Of a DNA stretch of 64,000 nt, positions 1-12,097 are shown in pieces. Made by a program: the position numbers and the translations under genes. This DNA comes from Rhodocollybia butyracea. Taxonomy: Eukaryota; Basidiomycota; Agaricomycetes; Agaricales; Omphalotaceae. Each line of letters begins with the position of its first letter. Position 1 is the stretch's first letter. The notes beneath the pieces were generated by a model. The model saw only the letters and a program-made list of their open reading frames with translations, had not been told where the DNA came from and made no database searches. The stretch is taken from positions 172,007 through 236,006 of the forward strand of contig JADNRY010000081.1 of the NCBI GenBank assembly GCA_015501585.1. The letters run 5' to 3'.

Positions 1-594
1 ATCCTCGCCATTGACCTGGACATCTTCTACGACAAATGATCCAACTCATCCAGGTTCGAGTTCCGGAGCCCCATCGAGATCGGCTGTTACTCCCTCTTCC
101 TGGTCTTCTACTTCCACTTTGACTAGTTTCGCCACGACCCCGACACCAAGCAGATGGAATCCAGCAGGTTGTTTCGTGTAAGTTTCTTTGTGTCATGTAA
201 TCCAAGGTTCTCCTGATTTGAAAATTTATGTAGCGAAACTTTCTTGCAAGTATTACTTTTGTGATTGACCAGAAATTTTGTTGACATGTCTACAGCTTTT
301 TGGATTTCCTTGACATTATATATCTCGATGTGAACATTACACCACAAGCCTGCCAAGCAGGGTGTCTTCAGGGTGGTTATAATGTGTGTGGTACATCCAA
401 TGGCAATACATGCTGTGAGTCGACTTGGGACCTTCAACTCGGTGAATTAACTCTCTCCGCTAGACTGTGGATTTCTTGGAATTTTTGAGATTTTGGACCT
501 TGTAATCCCTGGCACATGCATTTCAACTTGTGAAGGGAGTAGCTCCCAGACCTGTGGAGGTAGCGGATCTTGTTTTTTGTGGTATCACGAGTAA
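1..594 (+). CDS. WSC-domain protein, 3' end (partial)
   Basis: Exons 1-177, 296-414 and 464-594; the 5' part lies outside the window. The visible protein starts with a Ser/Thr/Pro-rich linker and then enters a WSC carbohydrate-binding module. The module is recognised from its cysteine pattern: an initial GCF, then CQAGCLQGGYNVCG, CYCG formed across the second splice junction, and a final ISTC...SQTCGGSG. WSC domains occur in fungal wall-stress sensors and in secreted proteins that bind wall glucans. The protein ends shortly after the module (last residues WYHE), so this C-terminus has no membrane anchor or cytoplasmic tail. That argues for a secreted multi-WSC protein rather than a Wsc1-type sensor. 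The family call is firm; the overall architecture is unknown. Confidence 0.8.
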
Positions 595-843
595 TTTTGG
601 ACGAGTTTTTGTAAACAGTGTCAGTAGTCGATAGGTGTAAAGCACCAATTTCAAATGATACCGCCAGCGGCGAGATTCTTAAACCATCGGGAGGGGAGTG
701 ATGGAAAGCTGTTGTTCCGTCCCGATTTGCTCCTTCAACAGCTTTGCGATCTCTGTCTCATCCAAGTCTCATGACGACCGACTTTGATTTAAAAGCGGTT
801 TCGCTCTCACATACTGGGCTCCCAACTCACACACTATCAACCC

Positions 844-2930
844 ATGTCAACCTACGGATCCACCGTCGTCGGCGACGACTTGCGCGAACAACAGGACTTA
901 CTCAAGCCGTTGGGCAAACGTCCCGAATCTTCTGTTTCTCCGAACGGCAGAACAGCCGGAAAGCCTTTTGTGAATGACATCGAAACTGAAATCGAAGAGC
1001 GGCCGTTCTTTGTGCGTATCGGGAAGGGAGGTCTGATTTCTGCTCTGCAGGAACTCGATAAACAGCTCGCGCAGGTATGCAGTTTTTTCAGTAACGCTAC
1101 ATTATTAATATCTAATTATTTGCGTTCAGTCTGGACGGCAGAAGCTATTGTCGAAAAAAGTTCCTACTGACTGGATTGGGTCCGCAAAAGTCTTCTATCA
1201 CCAAACGCAAAGATACACTAACATTGGACGTATAGGTCTGAAATCAGCCCCGGCCAAGTTGGATTAATCAACCACGGAGGCTCTCCAAAGATTTTGACTC
1301 GTCCTGGTCGATATCCCGGCTTTCCGTTGCGTAATTGGTGGGCACGTCGATTTGTAGGGAAGAAAGGACGTCAGTGATGTTTTTCTGGCACATAAATATG
1401 TGTTGAGGTTTTCACCGAATTCTAGTTTCCGACACTTCGATTGAATTCCTGGGTCTAACAGTTGTTCAAGTGTCTCAGAATCAAGCAGCGGTTATTTCTG
1501 ATCCTCAGAACCGTATCTTCGTCATCAAGAATGCTGGTTTCGTTGCATTCGCCATCGAAGGCACCTATGATGTACTCTCCATTGTTGATCAAACTCATCT
1601 TCCGGGAGTTGTAAAGGACAGAACCACTGGCGCTATCCTTGGATGGACTCACGAGGTTAAGATGATGAGCAAAGTCGCTGCAAAGGACCGTGAATATGTA
1701 GTCGCAACATTTCTCAATATTCCTGCCAGCAATTGTGCCATTCTTCAAAGGGGAGACCACTTGGAGCTGCTTAGTGCTGGACAATCGGTGATAACGAATC
1801 CGTCAGTCACATTGAGGGGCTTGTTCACCCTCGGCGAAAACCAAATCGAGATGCCGACAAAGGATATGTAGGTTGTTCTTTATCTCTAGGGAGCTCCCAA
1901 CCTTATTGCGTTACATGGGCAGCTTCACCAGAGACCAAGTCCCCGTACAGTTGACCATTTATCTGAAATGGCAACTTACGGAGCCGCTGAAGCTCACCAC
2001 TCACGGATATAACTCGCCTTACGATGCGCTGAGAGATAAGACACAATCAATCCTTACTCAAATCGTGGCTCACTTAGATTACTCGTCAATGGTAGTGTTC
2101 TCTCTCTCTCGACCTTCTGTGGCTAATCGCCTCGTGCAGGTCAAACAGAGAAATTTGGGTCCTGATAACATGGAAGATGGGAGTGACCCATCTTCGGCCT
2201 TCTTAGATGCTTTAAGAACACGCGCTATGGATGAGATGCATGAAGCCGCTCTTGAGTATGGTATTATCCTCAAAGATTTAGGTAAAGATCGTCTTTTATT
2301 CTCCGTCAAACCCGTAACTAATATAGGTAAATTTAGCTGTTATCGACCGCCAGTTCAAGGGTGATATTGGTAGGCTTCCATAGGTCGCTTCTTGGTCCGA
2401 AGTTAGCTGCTGATCATAGCTTCGTTCAGCTTTGACCATGGACAAGCTTACAACCAGGGCTCTGCAAGCTCAGGTAGAAGCTGCCAACGTCGACAGAGAA
2501 AATAGCAATAAAGTGAAGCAAGAAGAAGGTGCACTTTCAGTGGCTCGAATCAAGGCCCAGGCGCGGAACACCCAAGCGGATGCCGATGCATACTCGGTCA
2601 TAGCTGCAGCAAAAGCTGAGGCTGAGCGTCTGAGAATTACGGCCGAAGCTGAGGCGCAAGCAATCCGAATCAAAAGTAATGCAGGTGAGTAAAGATGTGT
2701 GAACTTTTGGCATTAAAGTTGACTGTTACTTTTTAGCCGCCGAGATTACTGACCAATTTGCTCGTGAACTGGAGCTTAGGCGGATAGAGGTTACCAAAGT
2801 AAAGGCATATGGCTCCAAGGCAGTATTCGTCCCAGCAGAGGGGCCAGGTGCGATGATGGGCCAGGCAATGGCGGTAGGCATGGCTTCAGGTCTCGGCGCG
2901 CAGCAGGCTAATAGTAGTAATTCCAAGTGA
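844..2930 (+). CDS. SPFH/band-7 (prohibitin-like) domain protein, 549 aa
   Basis: Nine exons: 844-1074, 1130-1179, 1236-1369, 1426-1867, 1923-2091, 2140-2281, 2337-2369, 2430-2684, 2737-2930. The summed frame is open and ends in TGA. After a polar N-terminus, the region GQVGLINHGGSPKILTRPG begins an SPFH domain. It is followed by the family segments VVATFLNIPA, YLKWQLTEPLKL and TQSILTQIVAHLDYSSMV. The C-terminal third is Ala/Glu/Lys-rich and probably coiled coil, as in flotillin-like proteins. SPFH proteins scaffold membrane microdomains; this long fungal subfamily is poorly characterised. No clear transmembrane helix or signal peptide is visible. Splice choices follow the family frame: a 22-nt intron at 1868 was rejected in favour of 1868-1922. 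Confidence 0.88.
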
Positions 2931-3179
2931 CACCATTCCTTTCCTTTATTTATTTAACAGCATTATTGTACATTAGTAACTAAGTAATAGGTCATTGAGC
3001 TGAAACGTTGAAACGTCGAAATTTGGCTTGTTGAGGAAAAGTAATCGGACTCCTTTAGAATGACTGGATTTGTTACATAATCAACTCGTGTTGTCTCTTC
3101 GTCTTTGACCACAACCTACAACCACCGTCAACTCGTAAAGCTCTACTTTTCCAGCCAGTTTCTATCTCTTACGACAACA

Positions 3180-3788
<609 letters not shown>

Positions 3789-5059
3789 TTTGGCTAGCAA
3801 ACGAGAATATTCCGATGGACGATTAGACTCGGTGTGATTCATATTATATTCAATCCCCTTCTTACCTTTGGGCTGTTATCTATGACAGAGCTGTGTCTCC
3901 GGTTCATAATGATATCGGCCTACCTTGTATATTAATTTGTTTTCTTTTAACGAACGCAATGTACCAATTGTCGACATGGAATATGACGAGACGCAAACCA
4001 GCCTCTTAGATAATCATCTGGGGATGTCATCAACTTCAAAACGTTCCTTCCTGCTGTACAAGCCCTTTACTATGTCCGGTTGACCAGTGGCTATCGCTCT
4101 GAAAGATCATGATCGCTTTTCTCCCAGTTCTGACTAACTCTCCATATAGCTCGATGTTTTCTCATAGTTCAACTCGAGGGACACTGGCAGGGCGAGAATT
4201 CCAAGCACTGGTCTCTCGTACCATTTGAAGCCTCCTCTGAAGCCCACACATTCGAGCTCCAGGGTTCTTTTTAACTCATTCGAGTACATGCACAGGACCG
4301 TGACATTCCAGCGTGCTCACGATTTCCGTGGTGGCTGCTGAATTCCTTTTGATCGGCTGGAATGATTAAACAAAAAGCTTCATCAAGATCAAGTTCCTAT
4401 CGTGAGAAATGACGACGAATGGGATTTTCAATCTTGGGATCTCGATGGGTTTCGGTTGTTGAAAGATGAAAGCGATGGGATAATGACTGAAGATATATAA
4501 GTCGTACTGAGGACCACGAAGGAATGTATCTTGAGGGAGAGCGGTGGGACAGTGTTGGTGACACGATTGAAGATCGACTGTTTTCGTAGACCCGTGTTGT
4601 GCTATCCAGTAAGCACGAGCTCCTCTGACTCCTCTCTCTGTGATGTTTAATTGCTAAAATATGCCACTTGGAGGGGGGCACATTGCTCGTTGATTGCTCT
4701 TGTAATTTCGAACAATCAATCGGATACCGCGTCTTCAGGAAATTTTAAAATCAAACAATGGAGGTTTACACAACGGAGGTTTTAGGTTTTCGTTATTGTT
4801 TGCCTTCTGCCGGGGTAATTGCTGTCACTACCATTTTTAGGAAGGGTCCTTTGTTAACCCGTGAGATCGACCGTGGTTCAGTTTCAACTAGGTAGTATAA
4901 AGGTCCCTTTTGTGTCATTCTTAGAACCTAGTCCTCGTTCCCCTAGGCTAGTTTTCTACCTTTGAAAAGGTATACAACCGCTTACATTCCCTTGTCGTTC
5001 GTATATCGCAGTTCCTTCATCCTATTCACACCTTCGTTCTATCTGTTTCCTTCTACTTC
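3789..5059. other. Intergenic region, 1.27 kb, no gene found
   Basis: No convincing coding frame on either strand. The longest open frame (minus strand, 4397-4681) has no recognisable domain, no splice context and a shuffled composition. The right end probably holds the promoter of the gene starting at 5060. No repeat was noticed. Confidence 0.5.
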
Positions 5060-6034
5060 ATGATGTATGCCATCGAAATGCAACGTATTCCAAAACTTGG
5101 ACCAAACGACGTTTACACGAATGTTGTTCAAGCAGCAGGGGCCCGAACCGCGAGCAAGATTCAAAGGCCACCGCTAGCATATGTTCCCCTCAGACCGAGG
5201 CGCAAAATCTTCTACAGCTCAGAAGATAAGGTCAAATACTATCGCGAGCGGCTGGAATTGAAAATCCGTACTCGTCGTAACCTCCACCGATTCAGAATCT
5301 GTCGGGCCATTTTATACTGTCAGTTTAGCGATCTACTCTCGAAGTTTTTCTCATTTCTATCACCAGCATTGATCGCGCTCACCAACACGATCATCCTTAT
5401 CCTTCTCCTCGTTTCTCTTGGTTTGGGTTCTGGAACAGGCATGTCATCGCACTGTTATCCTCTTCTCGCTTTCTAATAACTTTCTTAGTCTGGGAATCCC
5501 TTTACCAGATTCCAGCCTGGCTCTCTCTCATCCTTATCGCCTCTTTTCTCCTACATCGTCTCAAGTATCGAATGTTCCAAACAATTAAGCTTCGTAACTT
5601 TGCGGTTTACACGGCTTTGACTCTTCTCGCTCTTAGTGAGTTCGTTTTACTATGTTCTGCTCTCGTTGATTTAGCGATTTTTCAAAGGCACAGCCAGCTG
5701 GTTCACGATCCGCATTCAAAATGGAGTTATGTGTCGGGATTTTTCAGCTCTCGAGCCTACTTCGTGCCATACAGCTCAGTTCTTGGTGGCCATCTCGTGG
5801 TTCACCGTAGCTGTAGCGGCCGCCGGTAATGGGGTCACTTACTGCTTCGGCAAATTCTGTCGGCCAGTAGAACAAGTGCCTCAGCCGCTACACGACCCTG
5901 TCGCCGATCTTAACCTGGCGCAAAAGACTTCAGGTACAGAGAGGCCCTGCTATTACGAGGACATGCCCCCTCCGAGGAGAGTACAGTCTGTGGACCTCCA
6001 GGAGGGATGGGTAGATGTTCCCCTATACGTTTAG
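5060..6034 (+). CDS. Uncharacterised multi-pass membrane protein, 290 aa
   Basis: Proposed exons 5060-5438, 5489-5635 and 5688-6034; phases agree. A basic N-terminal region of about 90 residues is followed by hydrophobic stretches: ALIALTNTIILILLLVSLGL, AWLSLILIASFLL, YTALTLLAL and FLVAISWFTVAVAAA. This suggests three to four transmembrane helices. A polar Pro-rich tail of about 65 residues ends in VPLYV. The layout resembles fungal MARVEL-like proteins, but no signature was recognised, so no function is assigned. The first intron would use a GC donor (gcatgt at 5439). GT donors at 5421 or 5427 would also keep the frame and would only change a loop. The next start, Met2, is adjacent, so the exact start is uncertain by one codon. 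Confidence 0.6.
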
Positions 6035-6181
6035 TATGTTTTTGCAGTTCGGAGGGATGGTCGTGGTCTGTATCTTTAGCAATCCAAATTATAAAGTATG
6101 TATTTCTAGTTGTATCACGTTGGAATCGGTTGGATGTAATTACTCAAATGCTAGCATTCCCCAACACAAAAATGCTACTTG

Positions 6182-7672
6182 TCAGGATAAAGGAATTTGA
6201 AGATACATTTCTTCGGTGATTTTGTCGTTCTCCCAAAACGCATTCCACTCATCTTCATCATCGGGAGCCATCAAGGGTTCGGACGGTAGTCCGTTGCTCG
6301 CAGTTTCACTTTCAACGAACCCGACGTCCATCGGAGCGAGTTGTGTACTTGGTGGGCCCAGTTGATCGACGGTTGGCTGGGCGACAGGGGCTGATTTGCC
6401 CGTAGGTGCATCCTCCGTCCCCTCTAAAGCCGTAATTCCTCCAGCATCTACGATGTAATCGACCGATCCTGGAGCGGAGACTGAGCTAAAAATAATGCTC
6501 AAGCGACGAACTATTTCGAGACGGTCGGTGTCGTCTGCACAAAGATTTTGCGCAATGTACCCAACATCTGCTCTTCGCCGTTTTGTGGGTTCATGTTTGA
6601 TGTCTCTTCTTCGGCCAGTCCTAGACATCATTATTCGAGCATTGATTTGATTCGCCCAGACTAGACCTAAACTTGCTTCTTTACGGTCTTCTCCTGGCAG
6701 ACTATGTGCTCTGCCGAACCATCGTGATTGATTAGCGTAGGAAAGACCTAGCTCGTCTGTGTCAAGGCCACGATCAAAGGCGTCCAAGACTTCGTTCAGA
6801 ACAATAATAATTATACTGTACTTGCTAGCAATGGAATGCAGATGAGAAGAAATTTCTGTGATATTATGAGAACGCTGAACCAAGGTTTGTGACGAAGTTT
6901 TGTCGGATGAATGGAATAGTTCGCCAAGTGCATCTATAATGACTAGTCGGATTGGTTTAATCGTAGAATTAGACTCGTGCTCAATGAGCTTGCGCTGGAC
7001 AAAGTCTGGAAGGAGTTTGGAGAGGCCATGTATCATGAATTCGACATTGGGGACAGGCATGGTATGTATATCATCAAGGCCACACTGCTCAGATGAAGCA
7101 AGTAAGGGATGATTTTCACATATGTCCATAATGCGTGAAGTTGGCAGTTTGCCGGATGTAAGCAAGAAGCATGCGGAGCCTGACAGGCCACCAAATTTAC
7201 TTGATAGCTGGACAAGTAGTGACATTCGCAACGCTAGTTGCGTTTTACCGGCCGCACTGAAAGATGACCTCAGCAACAATCGTTAGAGTAAGCTTTGAAG
7301 TAGTAAAGTAACCTTTCACCGACAACTTCCCAAATCATACCGGTGCGGAATCCGCCTCCGAGAACGGTGTCCAGGATAGAATCCCCAGAAGTACAGATGC
7401 CATATGAGGTTGAAGACGATAGAAGCTCCTCTAGTGTAGAGGATGATACAGGATTGACTTTACATACAGCATCGACAATAGCCAATATTTCCAATGGGGA
7501 GACTTTACATCTCCGGGCAATGTCTTGTGGAGGCAGAAGAATAAGATCTGATAAAGATTTTATGTTTCCTGTTTATAGTCATTAGCACCCGAAGAATCTA
7601 TTTCAGAAGTCAAAGACCTCGTTTCAGTAAAGCCCTTTGAGAGGTTGAGAGTTGAGTGGCGAAATTCGACAT
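6182..7672 (-). CDS. RAD51-paralogue recombinase (RAD57/XRCC3-like), 461 aa
   Basis: Minus-strand exons 7618-7672, 7313-7568 and 6182-7256. RAD51 paralogues assist RAD51 filament assembly in homologous recombination. The N-terminus (LPPQDIARRCKVSPLEI) matches the helix-hairpin region of XRCC3/RAD57. A Walker A motif GESAAGKT (about residues 102-109) is formed exactly across the second splice junction. A Walker B-like segment, LVIIDALGE, follows. The C-terminal 120 residues are acidic and probably disordered. The start ATG at 7672 gives an N-terminus of the expected length. The gene is divergent from POLD2, with only 69 bp between start codons, so the two probably share a promoter. Which paralogue it is cannot be settled without a phylogeny. 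Confidence 0.85.
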
Positions 7673-7741
7673 GATGAGACGCGTCAACAAAGAAAAACAA
7701 CGCGCTTTTTCATTCCAACCACCATTCAGTCCGGTTCAAAA

Positions 7742-9643
7742 ATGGCCAGTGCTGAGCTTGTGTCAGTGAATTTTTTCTTGCAACTACAGCTCTCTTGACG
7801 ATGTCGGCGCCTTAGACCAATTTCAGACTCACAGCTAAAGCGCGCCACGACAACAGTTGTCCCAGTTAGCCAGGAGACACCTTCTTTCATCATCGACTCG
7901 AAGAACAAAAGCTACAAGCACCAATATTCAAACATTTACTTTCTTCGGCTTCTGGCACTGAGAGATTCTGTCATACAGGCAGCGAGTAAACGATGGGATA
8001 ATCTTCCTGGTGCGCTGTTAGTGGCCTGAGGCGCAATTTTCATTAAAACTTAAGATAGGATCTCCCACATTCGTATCCCGCGTCCTCGAGGTTGAACCAT
8101 CTCAATTATGTTATATTGTTGGAACAGTCTACATGGACATGCCTCTGAAACCCAATGTTATGGAAGACATTGCACAGGATGTATGTGTGCCCATTATTTA
8201 CCACTGTCCTAATTTGATCCATACATCGCAGCATTCGATTCCTGCACCTCCCCCGCCTCCATACTACTACTCTGCGGAAGACCAAGTGATGTTAGAAGAT
8301 GAATCAGGAAGAATAGAGCTTGTCGGCGAACGTCTAAAAACGGAAAAGCTGGTTACGGGTCTCATCATCGGAGCATTGGGCATGGAGACAACGGACGGTA
8401 AATTTGAAGTAGCAGATATCTGCTACGCAGGCCTAGCGCCTCAGCCTCAGGCAGTAATCACCCAAGAGTCAGAAGATCAGATGGAGGTTGACAGTAAGAC
8501 TTTGTTCTTATACTGAATGAAATTATTCCATCATACTTGCGTTCCAAGGTCCCAATACCGAGGATTTACCCACGGATGAATGGATCGGGGTTGTGTCTGG
8601 TCTCCAAATTGGCGAAGCGTCGTCCACTGATGGGCAGATACAGCTGTTAGTTGAGTATCTGACAGGTGAAGGGGGAGGTCTGGACGACCAATTATCAGCT
8701 GCTCGAATATCTCGACTGATAATCGTGGGGGACTCTTTGGCTCCGATGATTATAACGGGAAAGGGAGACGCAGACGCAGAAGGAGACATCAAAAAATCGG
8801 TGCGTTCGTTACGCTATGAGAATAAACCATTCTAAAACGTCCCGCAGCGGAAATTCGGATATGACGGCACGACATTCTCAACGCATCCCACAGAATCATT
8901 ATCTGGAGTTCTTCTCGATATTGGGCAAGTCATGCCCATTCACCTTCTCCCAGGCGCGACCGACCCTTCTGGGACCATTCTCCCTCAACAACCATTGCCT
9001 CGAGCCATGTTTGGGGCAATCTCTTCCTTCCCGTCTTTTTCATGTGAAACGAACCCCACCTATCTAAGCTTGTCTTCAAATTCTTCACCCACTCCTCGTG
9101 TTTTCCTACTGCATTCTGGCCAGCCTGTCAATGACATGTTTAAATATCTCCCATCCCCGCCACACACGCGCTTATCCATTGTAGAATCATCACTCAAGTG
9201 GAGACATATTGCTCCAACAGCACCGGATACACTCTGGTGCCACCCATACTCTACTGCGGACCCATTCCTTATAAAAGAAACTCCGGATCTGTATATCGTC
9301 GGCGGACAGAAGAAATTCATGACAAAAATGGTTGAAGATGACGGGAAGGACGACGGTATACAAAAACGATGCCGGCTGCTTTTAGTCCCGGAATTCTACC
9401 GAACGGGAATCTTTGTACTGGTCAACATCAGGACTCTGCGGGTAAAGACCGTAATGTTTCGGGGAGAAGGCATGTCGGGAGGCATGTCCGATTATCTCGA
9501 TAGTAGGCTTTTCTTTCATTCATATTGACGGATCTGCTGACAACAAGGTTTCAGCTGAGGAAGCCTCTGACACAGAACTTAAGAATCTCGCCGAACCCGA
9601 GTCCTCTATACCCCATTCAAGCAATACCTCGATACTTTTATAG
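7742..9643 (+). CDS. POL31: DNA polymerase delta small (B) subunit, 530 aa
   Basis: Exons 7742-7761, 7816-8009, 8059-8180, 8232-8493, 8549-8799, 8848-9502 and 9555-9643. The B subunit bridges the catalytic subunit and accessory subunits of polymerase delta at the replication fork. Family segments are visible in order: YKHQYSNIYFLRLLALRD, the OB-fold region DQVMLEDESGRIELVGERL with GLIIGALGMET and ICYAGLAPQPQ, and the inactive phosphoesterase region SRLIIVGDSLAP, GVLLDIGQVMPIHLLPGATD and RCRLLLVPEFYRTGIFVLVN. It is about 60 residues longer than the human protein because of inserts and an acidic tail. The 20-nt first exon was chosen by phase (GTCAGT donor, 54-nt intron). It shares a 69-bp divergent promoter with the RAD51 paralogue. 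Confidence 0.95.
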
Positions 9644-10789
9644 ACCGTAGGAAATCCGTATGAGAGAAAATATCTTTATTTTGTTCCCTTCTACGTATTT
9701 GTTCATTGTATGTACGATCCGTGATATCTCCGAGAAACTGGCTGTTTCTCAATGGGACCGTATCGGCCAATCTTCCTTCTTCCAAGAGCATAATCACCAA
9801 CTCCGATCATCGGCTCTCGATAACTCTAGCTTTGGCCGGTGGGATTTTTTTTTGCATGTTGGGCTGGTAGAAACTTGAGTAAATCCTTGTATGTAGACTG
9901 GCGATTTCAAGCAAGTACATCCATAAATAGATCCCACCTACATAAGGTATCTATCAGCTATCTTGCTTACTCATAGTGATATACATATTGTTCTCCGTGG
10001 TAACAGGAATACGACACCTTGACTGTGTATTGCCGCGACTTTGGCACAACTTGTTCCATATTTCCGATCTTTGGTATCGACTACCTCTCCGCTTTCCTTC
10101 TTTCGGGCTGTAGGCTGTGGTACATAATTGTAAGCGGTCTCGATCGCTCACCCAAATGGATCTGAGCTGCTACGGCAAGTAATACTGTGCGGCAGTATGG
10201 GCATAAACCACTCATACGCGATTGGGGCTAAATTTGCGATCTATCGTTACCGCTCCTTGGGAATGATAGCACTTAAGAGGAAAGCAGTGATGATGAACAC
10301 GGGATTGGAGAAGGAGTGCAGTCTTGGTTGAAGATTCCCAGCGATGGGAAAATTTGTTGAGATGGAAGCTCCACTTCATAGTAATTCATTTCAATCAGTT
10401 TTATAAGTACTGGTCAGTGGAAGATCTCTCGCCCACCGGAAAGTAATTCGACAGTACCTCTTGAGGTTGATATAGCTGGACACTTTATACGTACATGAGA
10501 TCTAAAGGAGATAGCGAGGGCCTTTCAATCATTCTTGGCACAGTAACTTTGTTCGAGGAGCATTGATCACGCCTGACATTCATTTATAAACTCATGGTAG
10601 TATTCAGTCCCTTGAGAAGAAAACATCAAAAACGGATAAGAAAAGTCATCTATACCCATTTACATAGAAACTAACGGCACTCCGCAGTCTTTCCACGCCA
10701 AAAATGCAACCATTTAACTAGCAGTCACTGGGGGCAGGTTAGTAAAAGTCTCCCACTCTCTATACTACTAAACTAGTCTCAGAGTTATT
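9644..10789. other. Intergenic region, 1.15 kb, no gene found
   Basis: Only short open frames with no recognisable protein. The right end, just upstream of 10790, presumably contains the cupredoxin promoter. No repeat, tRNA or array was noticed. Confidence 0.5.
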
Positions 10790-11860
10790 ATGATTTTCAC
10801 GACTCTCGCCGCTGCACTCGCTCTCCCTGTTGCTCTCGCTCAGTACGGGGGGCCCCCGCCACCCAGCAGCGGAAGTTCCACTGCTGCGGCTCAAGTTGCG
10901 GTACCTTCAGCCCCAGCAAACACAACCGGGCATATCAACATCGATGTTTCTCCCGGCAGTAAATAGAAGTAGCACCTCGTAAACCTAGAGACTGATTTCA
11001 CAATCTTATTGCAGGCGCGTTTACCTTTTCTGTTCCAGATCTCCAAAATGTTTCAGTCAGTAGCCCTTTGAGTTATGCTGAATTACTCTGATGTCAATCC
11101 TGTAGGTTGGGACGCAAATAACATTCTTCTTCCCACAGTCGTTCGTTGGACTTTCCAAGCACTACTCTAGTCGCTGAAGCTGAAGATGTTTTTCAGATCC
11201 GTTGGTCCTCATTCCGTCACTCAATCGTCCTTCGAAGCGCCGTGCACTTACCTTGAAGCCAACGCGACCACGCAAGCGCCCGCTGGTTTCGATTCGGGTT
11301 TAGTGCAGGCTGTTCAATTCACCATCAATGTTACTAGCACCGATCGTATGTCTTTCGTTACACACTTTTATTCAGTGGCTAAACATTCTTCTTCGCTCTT
11401 TAGCGTATGTTCTTGGTTTTAGGTCTTTCCGTTATCTAAACAAGTTTATTTTCGTAGGATCTGGTACCACTGTAAACAGCTTAACCATTGTGGAATGGGA
11501 ATGGTTGGAGCCATAAATGGTAATGATTTTCCAGCTACTACGGCTGTATGCTCATTTAAGCTATCCTTTTAGCCCCCACAACTGGCCCGAATACTTTTGA
11601 TGCTTTCATGGCAGCTGCGGTGAAACAAAATGGCAATGAGACCCCAGTACGTATAGCTGTTTAGGTATGAGCCTTTACTGATATATGGTTAATTGCAGCA
11701 AACTACTGGTGGTCCAGTCCTTGGAGGATTTGGTGCTAGTGCGATCGCTACCCCTGCGGCCACAGCTACAGCTACTGCTGCTGTAAGCTCAGCGACCATG
11801 AATTTTGCGAGCACGTTTGCCGTTCTGTTTGGTGTAGCAGTCAGCGTGATTTTTGTTTGA
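10790..11860 (+). CDS. Secreted GPI-type cupredoxin, 230 aa
   Basis: Exons 10790-10958, 11015-11055, 11106-11140, 11197-11345, 11404 (one base), 11458-11519, 11573-11646 and 11699-11860; phases agree throughout. Residues 1-17 form a signal peptide (MIFTTLAAALALPVALA), followed by a Gly/Pro/Ser-rich linker and a single cupredoxin domain. Type-1 copper ligands can be placed at His87 (VGPHSVTQ), Cys137, His142 and Met147 (WYHCKQLNHCGMGM). The C-x4-H-x4-M spacing is canonical. The C-terminal 20 residues are hydrophobic after an Ala/Thr-rich stretch, as in GPI-anchor signals. Fungal cupredoxins of this type sit at the cell surface; their substrate is unknown. The copper loop is in frame only if the single C at 11404 is an exon between two introns of 58 and 53 nt. 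Confidence 0.88.
11404..11404 (+). other. Putative one-nucleotide exon of the cupredoxin gene
   Basis: The base C11404 lies between an acceptor (ctctttag, branch-like ggctaaac) and a strong donor (gtatgttc). The second intron has its own branch-like atctaaac and the acceptor ttcgtag. Adding exactly this C joins C11345 and G11458 into a CCG Pro codon and gives PIWYHC, the family motif before the copper cysteine. No single GT-AG intron with plausible signals reaches this frame. Confidence 0.75.
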
Positions 11861-12097
11861 AATAATGTTGTCTGAACCTTGGATGATTTATCTACTTTAC
11901 TTGCGCATACAATGTTGTTCATACATCAGCTATAACCCTCCATATGCTTACTTAGATTGCTGTTCGACAAGATTTTGAATGCTTTGTATATGTTTGGCGC
12001 TTATTGAGTCAGTATTGATCAGTATTGAGCGCCCAATGATTAAATTCATCGCATATTTGATGATGGTTATTACTGGTTACTTCTTGATCTTGCTGAA

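Noticed and set aside
1868..1889. 22-nt intron in the SPFH gene (gtaggt...ctctag)
   Set aside because: Too short for splicing. The 55-nt version ending at 1922 gives the conserved PTKDIFTRDQVPV.
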